Part shown: positions 1 through 10,387 of the stretch, one piece after another
How positions within the stretch are numbered: the stretch's first letter is position 1
Layout: each line of letters begins with the position of its first letter
Source: Carettochelys insculpta
Lineage: Eukaryota; Chordata; Testudines; Carettochelyidae
Direction of reading: 5' to 3'
Length of the DNA stretch: 64,000 bases
NCBI RefSeq assembly: GCF_033958435.1
Contig: NC_134139.1
Span: forward strand, 207,125,501 to 207,189,500
Notes under the pieces: generated by a model
What the model was told of the DNA's origin: nothing
Seen by the model: the letters and a program-made list of their open reading frames with translations, nothing else
Databases searched by the model: none
Translations under genes and position numbers: made by a program

Positions 1-317
1 ATTTTTCACAGCTTCCCAGCCTGGGAGAAGCTTTGGCATTTTGACTTTGCATCCTGCTTTCAGACAAAAACTGATCGCAAAATATCAGTTTCCCACCAGG
101 ATGGAAATTCGGATTTCCAGCCAGCTCAGCTTAAGAGAGGGTAATAAACTTTAGTGTAAGCACTTCAGTGGCTGGCTCCTTGTCTGGGTAGACCCTTGCT
201 TGCATACCTTGAGGTTCTTTTGTTAGTGAGTAGGAAGGATTTTGTGCTTATTTTGTATGTGTTCCTGTGGCTGTTCCTTCATTTTTACATTATTTTTATC
301 GGCTTCAACTTTTGCAG

Positions 318-385
318 AAATGGGAAATAAAAAGAGAACGATTCCCAGTGGTCGAATAATTGTTACTAATCGATGTATACTGTTG
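318..385 (+). CDS. Weak candidate internal exon
   Basis: A pyrimidine-rich stretch ending in 'cttttgcag' precedes the interval, and a consensus donor 'gtaagt' follows it. The 68-bp interval is open in the frame that reads MGNKKRTIPSG. I do not recognise the product and no neighbouring exon was found. Splice-like motifs of this quality arise by chance in 64 kb, so this is only a pointer. Confidence 0.12.
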
Positions 386-538
386 GTAAGTCCAGAGCTT
401 ATTGGGCTTAAGAGTGTGAGGGACCACCTGTGTAATCCACTTCTCTGCTTTTGCAGGCAAATTTGTCCTATAACAGATTCTGATATAATAGCCACATAAT
501 CTTTGATATTAACCATAATATTTTCCCTTCAATTGACA

Positions 539-755
539 ATCAGTGTTCTCTCTAACTGTTTTTCAACCATGGGAAGAATAAATTTTATTATGTGCACCAA
601 GTCAGGTGCAGATGTGCACCATCAGTAGAAATATATTCTGCCTGCTGTAGGCACCTGAGAGCACTCTGTTAATCAGCCGGCCAGCACCTGAATTTTTCCT
701 CAGCAGCTGCCCACATGCTCTGCTTACGGGGGACACTGCCTGGGACAGGAAATTA
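539..755 (+). repeat. hAT-like MITE, CAGTGTTC family, copy 1
   Basis: It begins 'cagtgttctctctaac' and ends near 'gggggacactgcctgg', so the ends form an imperfect terminal inverted repeat. The body, with 'gaataaattttattatgtgcac' type sequence and 'ctctgttaatcagc', matches copies at 5688-5868 and 39590-39775 and a reversed copy near 48790-48970. It has no coding capacity. The hAT assignment rests on the CAGTG-type terminus only. Confidence 0.6.
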
Positions 756-990
756 TTACCCTGGTTGAAATCCTTTGCAAACTAAATTGAGTGTTAGGCA
801 CTGTACAGAGATTGTGAGCACTGCAAACCAGGAACTTTTTCTTATTATTTTTGTACAGCACCTTGCGCAATGAGAAGCTCAATCTTGACTGGGGCCACTA
901 GGCACTACCACAGTATGAATATTAAATAATGCTAATAAAACAGTCCTCCTCAGAAAGAGTTTACAATCTACAATAGACAGGACAGGAGAA
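756..990. other. Intervening DNA with a possible ancient repeat tail
   Basis: The stretch around 850-930 ('gtacagcaccttgcgcaatg' then a gapped A/T tail with 'aataatgctaataaaa') resembles an ancient amniote interspersed-repeat tail. The rest is not recognised. No coding signal is seen. Confidence 0.3.
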
Positions 991-994
991 GGAT

Positions 995-1145
995 GGGGTG
1001 AAGGAAGAATTACTAGCCCCATTTTTCAGATGAAGAACGGGGCACAGAGACATAAAATGTCTGGCTTGGCATCACCCAGAAAGTCTGCAGTGGAGCCAGA
1101 AAATGAAGGCAGCTCTTCTGAGTCTCAGGCTTGGTTCACACACCA
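995..1145 (+). repeat. MIR-type SINE fragment
   Basis: The order 'cccatttttcagatgaagaa', 'gcacagagacataaaatg', 'cacccagaaagtctgcag' and 'agccag' follows the conserved core and 3' half of MIR, an ancient tRNA-derived SINE shared by amniotes. It is strongly diverged and lacks a recognisable tRNA head. Confidence 0.7.
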
Positions 1146-2440
1146 AACTTGCGCAAATTTAGTTCTATCAGTTCAACACCTTTGTGCGGACACGTTTAAA
1201 CGGGTTGAAGAATGCCCAACAGTGATTTAGTTTATTCTTTATGAAATATAAGCACCCAATAGACAGCACGCTTCAGCCAATTTCAGAAAAGCCAGCATCA
1301 GTTCAACTAAGCAGAGTTAGTGAAATTAATGCATTTTTTGTGGGTATGTAAGTCACTGATGAATGTTTGTTACATTTTGCATGCCTGGCTCTGCAGGGAG
1401 GTAGATCCAGGCCCCGGTCAGGGGCAGGGTCTCTGGTATAAGAGGCAGGGCTGGGGCTAGCCTTCCACAACCAGCCCTTCAGTGATGCCAGGGCCATAGT
1501 GGTCAAGCCATCAAGGGCTCCAGTGGGGATTTAAATGGCCTGGGATTCCAGCTGTTGCAGCTGTCAGGGCGGTGGCTGGGAGCCCTGGCTCTTGTTAAGC
1601 TACTGGAACAGCTTCCCCTTTCACTTCTCTACCCTCCCCTGCTCATATGCACTGTGCCATCTGCCTAGATGATAGGTCTATTGTAGCAGCCATTAATACA
1701 GATTGCTTTTTAGCACAAACTGGGCCAGCTCTTGATCTTAGCTTTGGAAGTCCCTGGTTCAAATCTGCCATGTGCAGGCCTTGCTCAACTTGGCCCATCA
1801 GCAGAGATCACGTTTTCCTTTATGGTTACGACTGCAAAGAGAAATGGATGATTCCCAATATTTACTGATTTGCATCAAATCCTTCTAACGACATGTCCAC
1901 TTTCACATCCCTCAGCCACGCAGCTAAGCCAGCCTAAGTTGCAGATGTCGCTCCGACCTAGCCGTCATAAGCACCGACGGTGCATCTGCATAAATATTAT
2001 TAAGAAAACACAAATGAATCAATATCAACACAGGTTCATTTGCCCCCGCTCACAGCTCATTGTCTAGCAAGAACCCTGGAGGAGGGGAAGAAACACTAAT
2101 GTAATTAAATATGAGTCTCACCTTGAGCTGCTGGCTGGTTTAGAGGTAAGGCACTAACATGTTGTCTGAACTGTGGGAGAAACAAAACAAGTCCATTTGT
2201 TACTTTGCTGGACTAGTGGTGCACAAGTTGCGTAAGGCCCGATCCTAAACTCACTGAATTCAATAAGAGCTTTTCTATTGCTGTAAATGTGTTTTGGAAC
2301 AGATTTTCTATGTATTTCGTGAGGTGAGTGTACTTTACAATGGCGCATGTGGTGCTTCCTTGCTTCTGCCCTTAAATACCCACTGGTCTCCTCTCAATTG
2401 ATTTAGACGATCATAAGTAACCTATTTAAGTCTCATGGGG
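1146..2440. other. No gene recognised; partly GC-rich repeat-like
   Basis: The part around 1480-1640, with 'ggatttaaatggcctggg' and GC-rich flanks, resembles the 'ccctttaaatcactgctgg' stretch near 56400, so it may be a diverged repeat. Elsewhere only short chance open frames are seen. Confidence 0.4.
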
Positions 2441-2443
2441 GGA

Positions 2444-2715
2444 GGGGCAGGGCAGTGCATCGTGACTGATCTTCTGCTAATCGATTTTGCCGTGTGCGTG
2501 AAGACTCAGCAAAATCCATCTCCCTGGGCTCAGCTGTTGACCCTGGCACTCCAGGCTGATGCATGGAGTAAGGAATGCCAGTCTGAGCCCAAAGAGACCT
2601 CATCTTCACCAGGGGACAGCGTCAATCCTGATAAGTCAATTCTAGCTACACTACTGGCATGGCTAGAATTGCATATCTGGGATCGACTTTGATCCCTAGC
2701 GTAAGTTACTGCTGG
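2444..2715 (+). repeat. MITE family B, copy 1
   Basis: It shares long collinear similarity with 18630-18917: 'tcgattttgcc', 'aaaatccatctccctgggct', 'gaccctggcactcc', 'catggagtaaggaatg' and the right end 'gactttgatccctagcgta'. The left terminus is blurred. No reading frame is conserved between the copies, which fits a non-autonomous DNA transposon. Confidence 0.6.
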
Positions 2716-2813
2716 CGTGCACGAGGGCTGCCCCATCCATGTCAGAACTCCCTGCGCCATGACGGCTACGCTCGCACAGGACACCGAAAGAAAGTCACAA
2801 GCTGCTTACTTAC

Positions 2814-2931
2814 CGGGGGAAGCGGAGGTGGGGGAGGTTTCTTCCTGGAGAATACCTGAGATTTCGGCTTGTTGGCAGCCTCACACTGCTTCTGTGCCGT
2901 GGGCTGGCGTTTGCTCCCATACAGTCCCATC
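2814..2931 (-). CDS. Candidate internal coding exon, proline-rich, unidentified
   Basis: Read on the minus strand, a pyrimidine-rich tract ends in 'ctctctcctag' just before the interval, and the interval is followed by the consensus donor 'gtaagtaag'. The 118-bp interval is open in the frame containing MGLYGSKRQPTAQKQ near its start and RKKPPPPPLPP at its end. The last part is a basic, polyproline segment of the kind bound by SH3 or WW domains. Length 118 is 3n+1, so flanking exons would have to supply the phase. A second frame is also open. No neighbouring exon was identified, and I cannot name the gene. A lone exon would imply that the region lies in an intron of a minus-strand gene; a chance open interval is the alternative. 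Confidence 0.35.
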
Positions 2932-3149
2932 CTAGGAGAGAGAACACCAGCGGACACGTGAGGGGTGGCACACAGAGTCAGGGTGGGAGTTGGTGCAAGT
3001 AAGGCTCACGTGAGCCGGTCCCAAACCGAGCTCAGGACAAAGAGGTGGAGCTGGGAGCCCAGGGAAGAGTGAAAGAACGTTACTGGCTGCCGCAGGTACT
3101 TCTAAGCCCCCCATGACTGTAACAGCTGAGCGCCTCACAACAGGCTTGC

Positions 3150-3290
3150 TGGCTTGAGCAGCACCTCTCTCCGCATCTTGCAGAGGGAGAGCTGAGCAAC
3201 TCGTCAGAGGTCACACAGGAAGCGTGCGGCAGAACCAAGGTTGTGGGTGCGCCTCTCTGAGGCTAACACCCTCCTTGTTGTCGAAGGCCC
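3150..3290 (+). repeat. MIR-like fragment
   Basis: The order 'cttgcagagggagagctgag', 'aggtcacacaggaag' and 'ggcagaaccaaggttgtggg' is that of the MIR core to 3' region. It is diverged and partial. Confidence 0.5.
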
Positions 3291-3355
3291 TGAGCTTAAC
3301 CAGGCACAAGCGCCTGGAAGGGAGCAACAGTTTTGAACAGCGCTAGTTGAAATGT

Positions 3356-3440
3356 TTGCGTAAATGCCCCACAGGTGGACTTGAACCTGAGACCTCTGGA
3401 GCTTAGTGGAAGAGCAGCTACAGTTTGAGCTAAAAGCTAG
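3356..3440 (-). repeat. tRNA-related SINE fragment
   Basis: On the minus strand it reads 'tagctcaaactgtagctgct' and then 'ggttcaagtccacc', which resemble polIII A and B boxes at tRNA spacing. No aminoacyl stem closes and flanking sequence continues the similarity with the tRNA-like units at 45681-46070 and 55725-55870. It is therefore a SINE piece and not a tRNA gene. Confidence 0.45.
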
Positions 3441-3685
3441 ATCCTGCTCAGCTAAGGCTGGAGAGGAAACCCCTCCTTCCTCTCTGTAAGTGGTTGATGT
3501 GCCCCTGTGTTGGGCAGCAACCTGCACCCCTAGGTGCATGAGTTACACGTGTATCCAAACGTCTGTGCCAAAAACTGGCTTTCTGGCCACAACCTACTTC
3601 TTTGCTTCAGTCGAAATTTTCTTTTTTTTTTTTTTTTCCCCAATGCAGGAGGAGGGAAGAGAAATCAGCCTTAGGGAACCAAAAC

Positions 3686-3899
3686 CAGGGATGGAAAAAG
3701 TACCCAAAAAGTTACTTGAGTAAACTTGCAGCTGCTTTCACTTCTGGACACTTGAGCACAATAAAGAAGTGAAGTGTGTGTGCTTTTACTCAAGTAATTT
3801 TCTAGAGGGACACCAGTGACATATACTTAAATATATTCCCCCCAAAAAGCAGCCGTATGTTTACTGAAGTAACTTTTGGGGTACTTTTTTCCACCTCTG
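3686..3899. mobile_element. hAT MITE with long inverted ends
   Basis: The left end 'cagggatggaaaaagtaccc' and the right end 'tactttttccacctctg' type sequence are inverted copies over about 40 bp (aagttacttgagtaaa against tttactgaagtaactt). The 8-bp flanks are accaaaac (3678-3685) and ccccaaac (3900-3907), 6 of 8 identical, as expected for an aged hAT insertion. It has no coding capacity. Confidence 0.75.
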
Positions 3900-3907
3900 C
3901 CCCAAAC

Positions 3908-4445
3908 AGTTCCACCAAGAAGTGAATTCTTTCACTTTTCAGACATCCCAACACAATGTCTGTGGCAGGTGTTTAAACACCCTCCACCCCATACAAATAC
4001 AGACAGGCAGATAGATTTTGAAAGTCAGGTAGATACATAGATACAGACTCATACGTAAATGAAGACAAGCAGATATTGCAGGAAATTAAATAGAAAAAAA
4101 AACCATCAAAATTGGCATTTTTCAACTGGTTCTAATTTTTAGGTTAACTTGAAATCATCTCTCACCGTGCTTGCCTGTGTGAGAGAAAAAGGGAGTGTGT
4201 CTTTGCAAGCCTGCATAGGCCGGGTACCCCCATGGGGTGGTAAAATACCTTCCAGAGGACAGCTGCTCTCCTTTACAGTGGGCAGGCAAGGGTGGATGAC
4301 CTTGCTTGATCCCTGACTTGCTGAGGGTCATGAAAGAGGAAGTGTTCTGCTATTTGTATACGTCAATCACAGGCTGGACTCTTACTCTAGATCCAGGGTG
4401 ACAAGCCAGACAATGAACTGAGACTTTCAGGGCACAGCTATGCTG
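3908..4445. other. No gene recognised
   Basis: Contains a diffuse 'agacaggcagatagat' and 'agatacatagatacagac' microsatellite-like patch near 3998-4050. Otherwise nothing is recognised. Confidence 0.4.
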
Positions 4446-4662
4446 GAGGGGAAGGGTAGCTCAATGATTTGACCATTGATCTGCTAAACCCAGGGCTGTA
4501 AATTCAATCCTTGAGGAGACAATTTAGGGGTCTGGGGCAAATAGATTTTAAAAAGGGAAAAAGTCTGTTAACAGAGGTGCTTGGTCCTGCCAAGAAGGCA
4601 GGGGGCTGGACTGAACAACCTCCCAAGGTCCCTTCCAGCCCTATGCAAGGTGTATATCTCCA
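4446..4662 (+). repeat. tRNA-derived SINE with CR1-like tail (turtle polIII/SINE type)
   Basis: The head 'gggtagctcaatgatttgac' carries an A-box-like segment and 'gtaaattcaatcc' lies at the B-box position. A central 'gtctggggcaaatag' follows. The tail 'ggctggactgaacaacctcc' and 'aggtcccttccagcc' matches the 3' end of CR1. Sharing a tail with a LINE is the known means by which such SINEs borrow reverse transcriptase. Confidence 0.85.
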
Positions 4663-4689
4663 TATATTAAAAAAACAAATTACAGGTTT

Positions 4690-5131
4690 GTTCTGGTGTT
4701 ACTGTTCCAAAATAAACTGTTCTGAAATAACACGTCCACACTACAGGCAACCCCCAGATAAGTACATCCCATTCCAAAATAGTGCATCCACACATAATAC
4801 ACCCTGTTTCAGATTAGAGCCACAGAAGCATTGTTTCAAGGGGCTCTAATCCCAAAGACCAAATCTTCACAGCAGCATTTCTTTGGAATAAGTTATTCTG
4901 GAATAGCGTATTTCAAAATAGCCCCTACTCCCTGCTATACCACCCCTTTCCCAAAATAACTATTTCAGAATAGGTGCAATTCCTCATCGAATGAGGTTTA
5001 CAGAATTCAAAATAAGCCATCCACTGTTTTGAAAGTATTTCAAAAGAGCGGTTTTGCTGTGTAGATGCTTGTAGAGTTATTTCAGAATAGTGTCCATTCT
5101 TCCGAAATAACTTTACTGAGTAGACACACCC
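4690..5131. repeat. MITE family C, copy 1
   Basis: Dense in 'ccaaaataa', 'ttctgaaataac' and 'gaaataac' motifs that pair as inverted repeats. It ends 'ctgagtagacacaccc', like the copy at 56614-57017, with which it is collinear. It lies directly behind the SINE at 4446. No coding capacity. Confidence 0.65.
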
Positions 5132-5687
5132 TCCAAGTCTGCTCCAGTAACAGGACAGCTACTGAGCCTCTAACTCAGGACAACTTGCCAAGACGCACAC
5201 ACTCAGCTGGACTACTTGTGGAGTAAAGTACTGCAAGGCAGGGTGGCAGCATCAGCCTTCAAGGGTGTTAGATCTTTAGTTCAGGGAATCCATCATTATT
5301 TCCATTGAAGAACATTATACACACTCTTGTGATGCCCAACGTCTTGGATGACAGATGGAGGCCAGACCAGCTAATAGTGTGAGATGCACCTTGAGATAAA
5401 GCTCCCTAGCTGGACATTATAATGACTCACGTGCTCTGTGGCTAGGTGGAGAAGGGGGCCTGGAAAAACACACTCCCCTGTGGGTTACCCTAGGCAGGGT
5501 AAAACCTCTGCAAATTACACTATGATTTTGCTTTCCCTGTTGGTAACGGCTAATCAGTCCTTCATTGGCAACAACAGGAAGAGGGTGAGCAAAACCAGTA
5601 ATCTGAGTAACAAGAAGATGAAAGCTTCTCCTTGTGAAACTCAAAACAGAGCTCAGTAAATGGCAAAAATCCAGTGTGAACAGTAAT
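5132..5687. other. No gene recognised
   Basis: Overlapping open frames up to 119 codons occur on the minus strand but show no domain, splice or codon-bias support. Confidence 0.4.
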
Positions 5688-5868
5688 GTTCCCTCTAACT
5701 TTTTCCACCCATGGGCAGAATAAATTTTGTTCTGTGCACTGAGGCATATGGGCATGTGCACCACCGGCAAAAACACATGGTGCTGGCTGTGGGCACTCTG
5801 CTAATCAGCCAGGCGGCACCTGTCTCTCTCCTGGGCAACCACCCAAGGGCTCAGCGTACAGGGAACAT
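5688..5868 (+). repeat. hAT-like MITE, CAGTGTTC family, copy 2
   Basis: Collinear with 539-755 and 39590-39775: 'gttccctctaac', 'gcagaataaattttg', 'ctctgctaatcagcc', 'tctctcctgggcaac' and 'gctcagcgtacagggaac'. Terminal sequences form the same imperfect inverted repeat. Confidence 0.65.
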
Positions 5869-6892
5869 GGGTGAACAGCAAGCCTGCAGCATTTCTACTT
5901 ACATGACTGGCATTAACTTGCACTTATGGGCTCAGAGGCTAACAGACTTAAGGAGTAAGTTATGTTCACCACGGTTAAGGATATCAGGACCTAATCCATG
6001 CAGTCCATTTGCCACCCGGACTAGTAGCACGTTATACAAGAATTACTCAGTATTACCAACCTACAAAATTCAAACACCATGTGCCTGACCCTAAAAAAAC
6101 CCCGACTCCAAAATCAGGATCAAAACAATAAAAAAGTCTCCTTTGGTTTTGATCCCTCTTTTGACTTTTCATCTCCCTTCATTTCCCCTCCGCAGCATCA
6201 GCAGGCTGGTGCTGTTTCTTGCTCTCCTGAAGCCTGGGGAAGCCGGTGATTTGGGCCCTGATCCAGGAGCAAATTACACAGATTTGCCTTACAACTGAGA
6301 AGGAGACACACAGCTTTGCCTAACGTGCTGCCTGGCATGTGGTGCTTCCAATCCGCCCCGCCACCCCCAAAGCCCCAATGAACTCTGTGCTCTTCCCCAG
6401 CAGTGGTTATGCACTCAGACCCCACGCCGAGCCTGCCCGCAGAGGTACCCTGTTATCAGCACACCCCGGCTTCAGGGGCTCTTCACTCCAGTCTCCCCAG
6501 GCAGCGGGAGCCAATGCACCAAACTTTTCCCCATTCTAGGTCTAGTGTGGGAAGGGTGAGGGAGGGGAGCAGAGAGCCGACTGACCCGTTCATCAGAGAA
6601 GGAAAGGGAGGAACAGAGCCACCCTGAGCTGCTGGGATCACGCGGCTTCCCCTGCCTCTCTGTCTCATGGGAATGGTGCTGCATATTCCCACTCCCCTAA
6701 CAATAAGCCCACTAGCCTTCCCCAGGGGGTAGGGGAGGGTTCTGCCCATCTCCTGCTGCAGCCCTGATTGGCTGCTCTCCAGCAAGAGGTGGGGAAGTGG
6801 AAGGCAGCCAGTCGGAGGGGTGCGTTCCTGGGGGAGCACTGAAAGGCACAAGACGTCATCTGCTCCTCCCATTTCTTCCAGAGAAAGATAGA
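5869..6892. other. No gene recognised
   Basis: GC-moderate DNA with several overlapping short frames on both strands (the longest 129 codons on minus, 6483-6872). None shows a domain I recognise. Confidence 0.4.
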
Positions 6893-7492
6893 ATCACAGA
6901 ATCATAAACACTAGGACAGGAAGGGACCTCAAAAGGCCATCGTGTCCAGCCCCCTGCCCCAATGGCAGGACCAAGTACTGTCTAAACCATGGGTGTCCAA
7001 CCTTTTGGCTTGCCTGGGCCACACTGAGTGAAGAGGAATTGTCTTGGGCCACATATAAAATATATAATATAGTTAATGTATATAAATCACATAATAATGT
7101 TAAAAGTTTATGATCTTGTGGGGCCGCATTACTAGATGTCCAGGGCCGCATGTGGCCCGCGGGCCGCGGGTTGGACACGCCTGGTCTAAACCATCCCTGA
7201 TAGACATCTATCTAACCTGTTCGTAAATATCTCCAGAGTTGGAGATTCCACAAACTCCCTTGGCAATTTATTCCAGTGTTTGACCACCCTGCCAGTTAGG
7301 AACTTTTTCCTCATGTCCAACCTAAACCTCCCTTGCTGCAGTTTAAGCCAGTTGCCTCTCGTTTTATCCTCAGAGGCCAAGAAGAACAAGTTTTCTCCCT
7401 CCTCCTTATGACACCCTTTTAGATACCTGAAAACCACCGTCATGTCCCCCGTCAATCTTCTCTTTTCCAAACTAAACAAGCCCAATTCAAGA
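6893..7492 (-). mobile_element. CR1 LINE 3' fragment, 5'-truncated
   Basis: On the minus strand this encodes the C-terminus of the CR1 ORF2 protein (about 7205-7485: [17 protein letters not shown] then VVKHWNKLP), followed by the CR1 3' UTR and terminal 'ttatgattctgtga'. It is interrupted by the hAT MITE at 6988-7183. Removing that MITE and one 8-bp TSD restores CR1 continuity across 'gtctaaaccatccctg'. The C-terminal frame is open for 99 codons, so the copy is only moderately old. Confidence 0.92.
6988..7183. mobile_element. hAT MITE nested in CR1, perfect 8-bp TSD
   Basis: The ends 'catgggtgtccaacc' and 'ggttggacacgcctg' are inverted repeats. The 8-bp sequence gtctaaac flanks both sides exactly (6980-6987 and 7184-7191). 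The 196-bp interior is non-coding. TSD length and the CA...TG type ends identify a hAT insertion. Confidence 0.93.
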
Positions 7493-8231
7493 TGCTGGTC
7501 TTACTTGCAATGAACTCATGACAGCTGGTGGCACTGAATTCCCATTGATTTCACAGGGTAAGGATGGGCTCACCCACTTGCACAAGAGTGGCGCAGTCTA
7601 GCCCGGTAGACACAGTGATCACTTTGCCACGGACATGCAGCCACCTCTAGGGTGGAACTGGATGAGAGCTGAGCGCATGGTGCGGGAGGCTCAGCATACA
7701 GCTTTCCAGCAAGAAGGGGAGTTTCCAGGACATCAAATGTACCAGATGGAATTGGCCTGATAGTGAGGTGCTATCAGCTTCCCTGCTTTGGCGAACTGTG
7801 CTGCTCTTGCGAAAAGCAATTGGGACTCTGTCACGGCAATCAAATCATCAGGCCCTGACTTTTTGGCTGATCCATAGGGTAACACAAAGTCCTCCTGGGA
7901 ATCCAGAGGACAAGGTTTCAATACTGAGTCAGAGGAGACAGACTCAGCCAGCCAGCCACACCACTTCCTTCAGCAGCTTGGCTTTTCTTGGTAGTCTCCT
8001 CCGAGTCCAGGCTAGGTGATTATTAGAACCAAATGTGACCTGTTCATTTAACCTGCTCCCTTCTTTCCATGTGTGAATTGGGCCTGAACAGATCATGACT
8101 TTAATGAATTTGCTCATTATCTGAAGCTGTCCAATTCTTTATGCAGATATAGTTTAGCCTGTGTGTTGAACTATTTGCCCGGCCTGTTCATGTGAGTATT
8201 TGATATTGAGAACCTGCCGTACAAGTGTGTT
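7493..8231. other. No gene recognised
   Basis: Apparently unique DNA with short chance frames on both strands. Confidence 0.4.
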
Positions 8232-8243
8232 ATATGTTAACAG

Positions 8244-9003
8244 AACAAAAAGCAGTCAAGTAACACTTTAAAGACTAGCAAAATGGTTTATGAGGTGAGC
8301 TTTCGTGGGACAGACCCACTTGTTCAGACCATAGCCAGACCAGAACAGACTCAATATTTAAGACACAGAGAACCAAAACCAGTAAGCAAGGAGGACAAAT
8401 CAGAAAAAGATAATCAAGGTGAGCAAATCAGAGAGTGGAGGGGTGGGGGGGAAGGTCAAGAATTAGACTGAGCCAAGTATGCAGATGAGCCCCTATAGTG
8501 ACTCAGAAACTTCCCATCACGATTTAAACCATGTGTTAATGTGCCGAATTTGAATATAAAAGCCAGCTCGGCTGTTTCCCTTTCCTGAACGGTGCGATAA
8601 TTCCTCTTCAGTAACACACATACCTTTAGGTCATTGACAGAATGCCCCATTCCATTAAAATGTTGACTAACTGGTTTGTGGATCTGGAGTGTTTTGATGT
8701 CTGTTTTGTGCCTGTTGACCCTTTGTCTAAGGGAGTTAGAAGTCTGTCCAATATACAAAGCATCTGGGCATTGATGGCATATATGATGTTAGTAGAGGAG
8801 CATAAGAAAGTGTCCGTGATTCTGTGAGTAACCTGGTTAGGTCCAGTGATGGTATTTCCGGAGAAGATATGTGGACAAAGCTGGCAGCGGGCTTTGTTGC
8901 AGGGAAAGGTTCCAAGACTGGTGTTCCTGGGGTATAGATGTGGCTGTTTGCTTTTTGTTTCGATAGCGTATAGACTAGCATGGCTTCCTCTCTGTTACTT
9001 TCC
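8244..9003 (-). mobile_element. Penelope-like element, 5'-truncated, GIY-YIG endonuclease
   Basis: On the minus strand, 8456-8758 encodes MYIGQTSNSLRQRVNRHK and then HKPVSQHFNGMGHS, the GIY-YIG endonuclease domain that Penelope-like elements carry C-terminal to their reverse transcriptase. A further frame at 8736-9005 covers the preceding linker. The 3' UTR follows and ends with the segment RC of 'gacagacccacttgttcaga' to 'aacaaaaagcagtc'. The 5' end begins 'gtaacagagaggaagcc'. A 12-bp TSD 'atatgttaacag' flanks the insert (8232-8243 and 9004-9015). The reverse transcriptase is absent. Confidence 0.9.
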
Positions 9004-9015
9004 ATATGTTAACAG

Positions 9016-10015
9016 GAGTATTATGAGCAAGACTCCAGAAGTCATTCTTCCACCCTACTATGCACTGATTAGGCCTCAGTTGGAGTATTGCGTCCAGTTC
9101 TGGGCACCACATCTCAAGAAAGATGAGGAGAAACTAGAGAGGGTCCAGAGAAGAGCAACAAAAGTTATTAATATGCTAGAAAACACGAGCTATGAAGGAA
9201 GACTGAAAGAACTGGGTTGTTTAGCTTGGAAAAGAGAAGGCTGAGAGGGAACATGGCAGCAGCCTTAAAGTGCCTATAAGAGTGTTATAAGGAGGGAGAA
9301 AAATTGTTCTCCTTGGCCTCTGAGGACAGGACAAGAAGCAATGGGCTTAAGCCACAGCAAGGGAGATTTCGATTGGACATCAGGAAAAACTTCCTAACTG
9401 TCAGGGTGGTTAAACACTGGAATAAATTGCCTACGGAGGTTGTAGAATCTCCATCCTTGGAGCTATTTAAGAACAGGTTAGATAAATACAATAAACTCTT
9501 TCACATCCGGCAACTGCAGGACCAGGAGGCACAGGCAGGGCTCAGGAGAGGCAAAGCTGTAGGATCCCCAGATGGGGCTGGGGTAACCCCAACAAGTCAT
9601 GGAGGCCAGGGGAATGCTGGCAAGCTGCTGGGGCCAGGAAGCTGGCAGTGCCGGACCTGGGGTAATGCTAGCAGAGCCCAGGCTGGGAAGCCAGCCAGGG
9701 TAATTCCAGCAGCTCCAGGGCCAGGGTAACACTGACAGTGCTGGGGCCAGGAAGCTGGCTGGGGTACGGTGGAATGCTGCTTGGTCCAGGAAGCCTGCTG
9801 GGATGGTGGGAACTCCGGCAGCAATGGAGCTGGGGGAAAGTGGCATGTTTGTTTCCGGTTATCCGAGAGTTCTGTTTGAATGAATACCGGATAGAAGAGA
9901 CTTTGCTGTATCTGAAAAGGATGATACAGACGCTGCTTGTTCCTGCCGAGAGGGCTGGGAACTGGACTCAATGACTTCTCGAGGTCCCTTCCAGTTCTAG
10001 TGTTCTATGATTCTA
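9016..10015 (+). mobile_element. CR1 LINE 3' fragment interrupted by a TA-flanked MITE
   Basis: From 'gagcaagactccagaagtcattctt' type sequence on, this encodes the end of CR1 ORF2 (9046-9244: RPQLEYCVQFWAPHLKKDEE; 9304-9480: [20 protein letters not shown]) and reaches the 3' terminus 'gttctatgattctaag' near 10015. A frameshift or stop at 9241-9243 splits the frame. Positions 9489-9908 are a later insertion. The Penelope element ends just upstream. Confidence 0.92.
9489..9908. mobile_element. TA-TSD (pogo/mariner-like) MITE with GC-rich repetitive interior
   Basis: The left end 'caataaactctttcacatcc' and the inverted right end 'cagcaaagtctcttctatcc' are terminal inverted repeats, both followed by a GGCA/GGTA-type extension. 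The insert is bounded by TA (9487-9488, 9909-9910), and removing it restores CR1 'agataaatatctg'. The interior, 9580-9830, is a run of diverged units such as 'ctggggccaggaagctggc'. No transposase is encoded. Confidence 0.82.
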
Positions 10016-10244
10016 AGTCCCTTTGCTGGGCCAATACGCCAGGAGGTATTGCTTGTGATCCTTGGCTGGATCATAGACAAGTTGTATTTAACTTTATACG
10101 GCTTAAAACTATTCACTTTCCTTCCGCACTGTCCGGGTACTTCCAGCCTCATTCCCACTGTGTGCATCTAGCTGCTCTGTCTGCCTCAGCAGGGCCTGAG
10201 CACTTCACTGGCTTTCCGTGTTTCTCCTCAGCACACTTTGGTGG

Positions 10245-10387
10245 AGCATGTGGAGTTTTACAAACAGGAAACTGAGGCGCAAAAAGATTGACTCACCCAA
10301 CACCCCCCAGAGAGTCTGTGGCAGAGCACACAATTCAGCCAAGGTCTCCCAAGTCCTAACTTAGTGCCCTAACCACAAGGTCTCCCT
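10245..10387 (+). repeat. MIR fragment
   Basis: 'aggaaactgaggcgcaaaaa', 'gagagtctgtggcagagcac', 'ggtctcccaagtcctaac' and 'gtgccctaaccacaaggtct' follow MIR order from core to 3' end. Confidence 0.8.

Noticed and set aside
6483..6872. 129-codon minus-strand frame
   Set aside because: Two further frames overlap it and no domain, splice or repeat evidence supports it.
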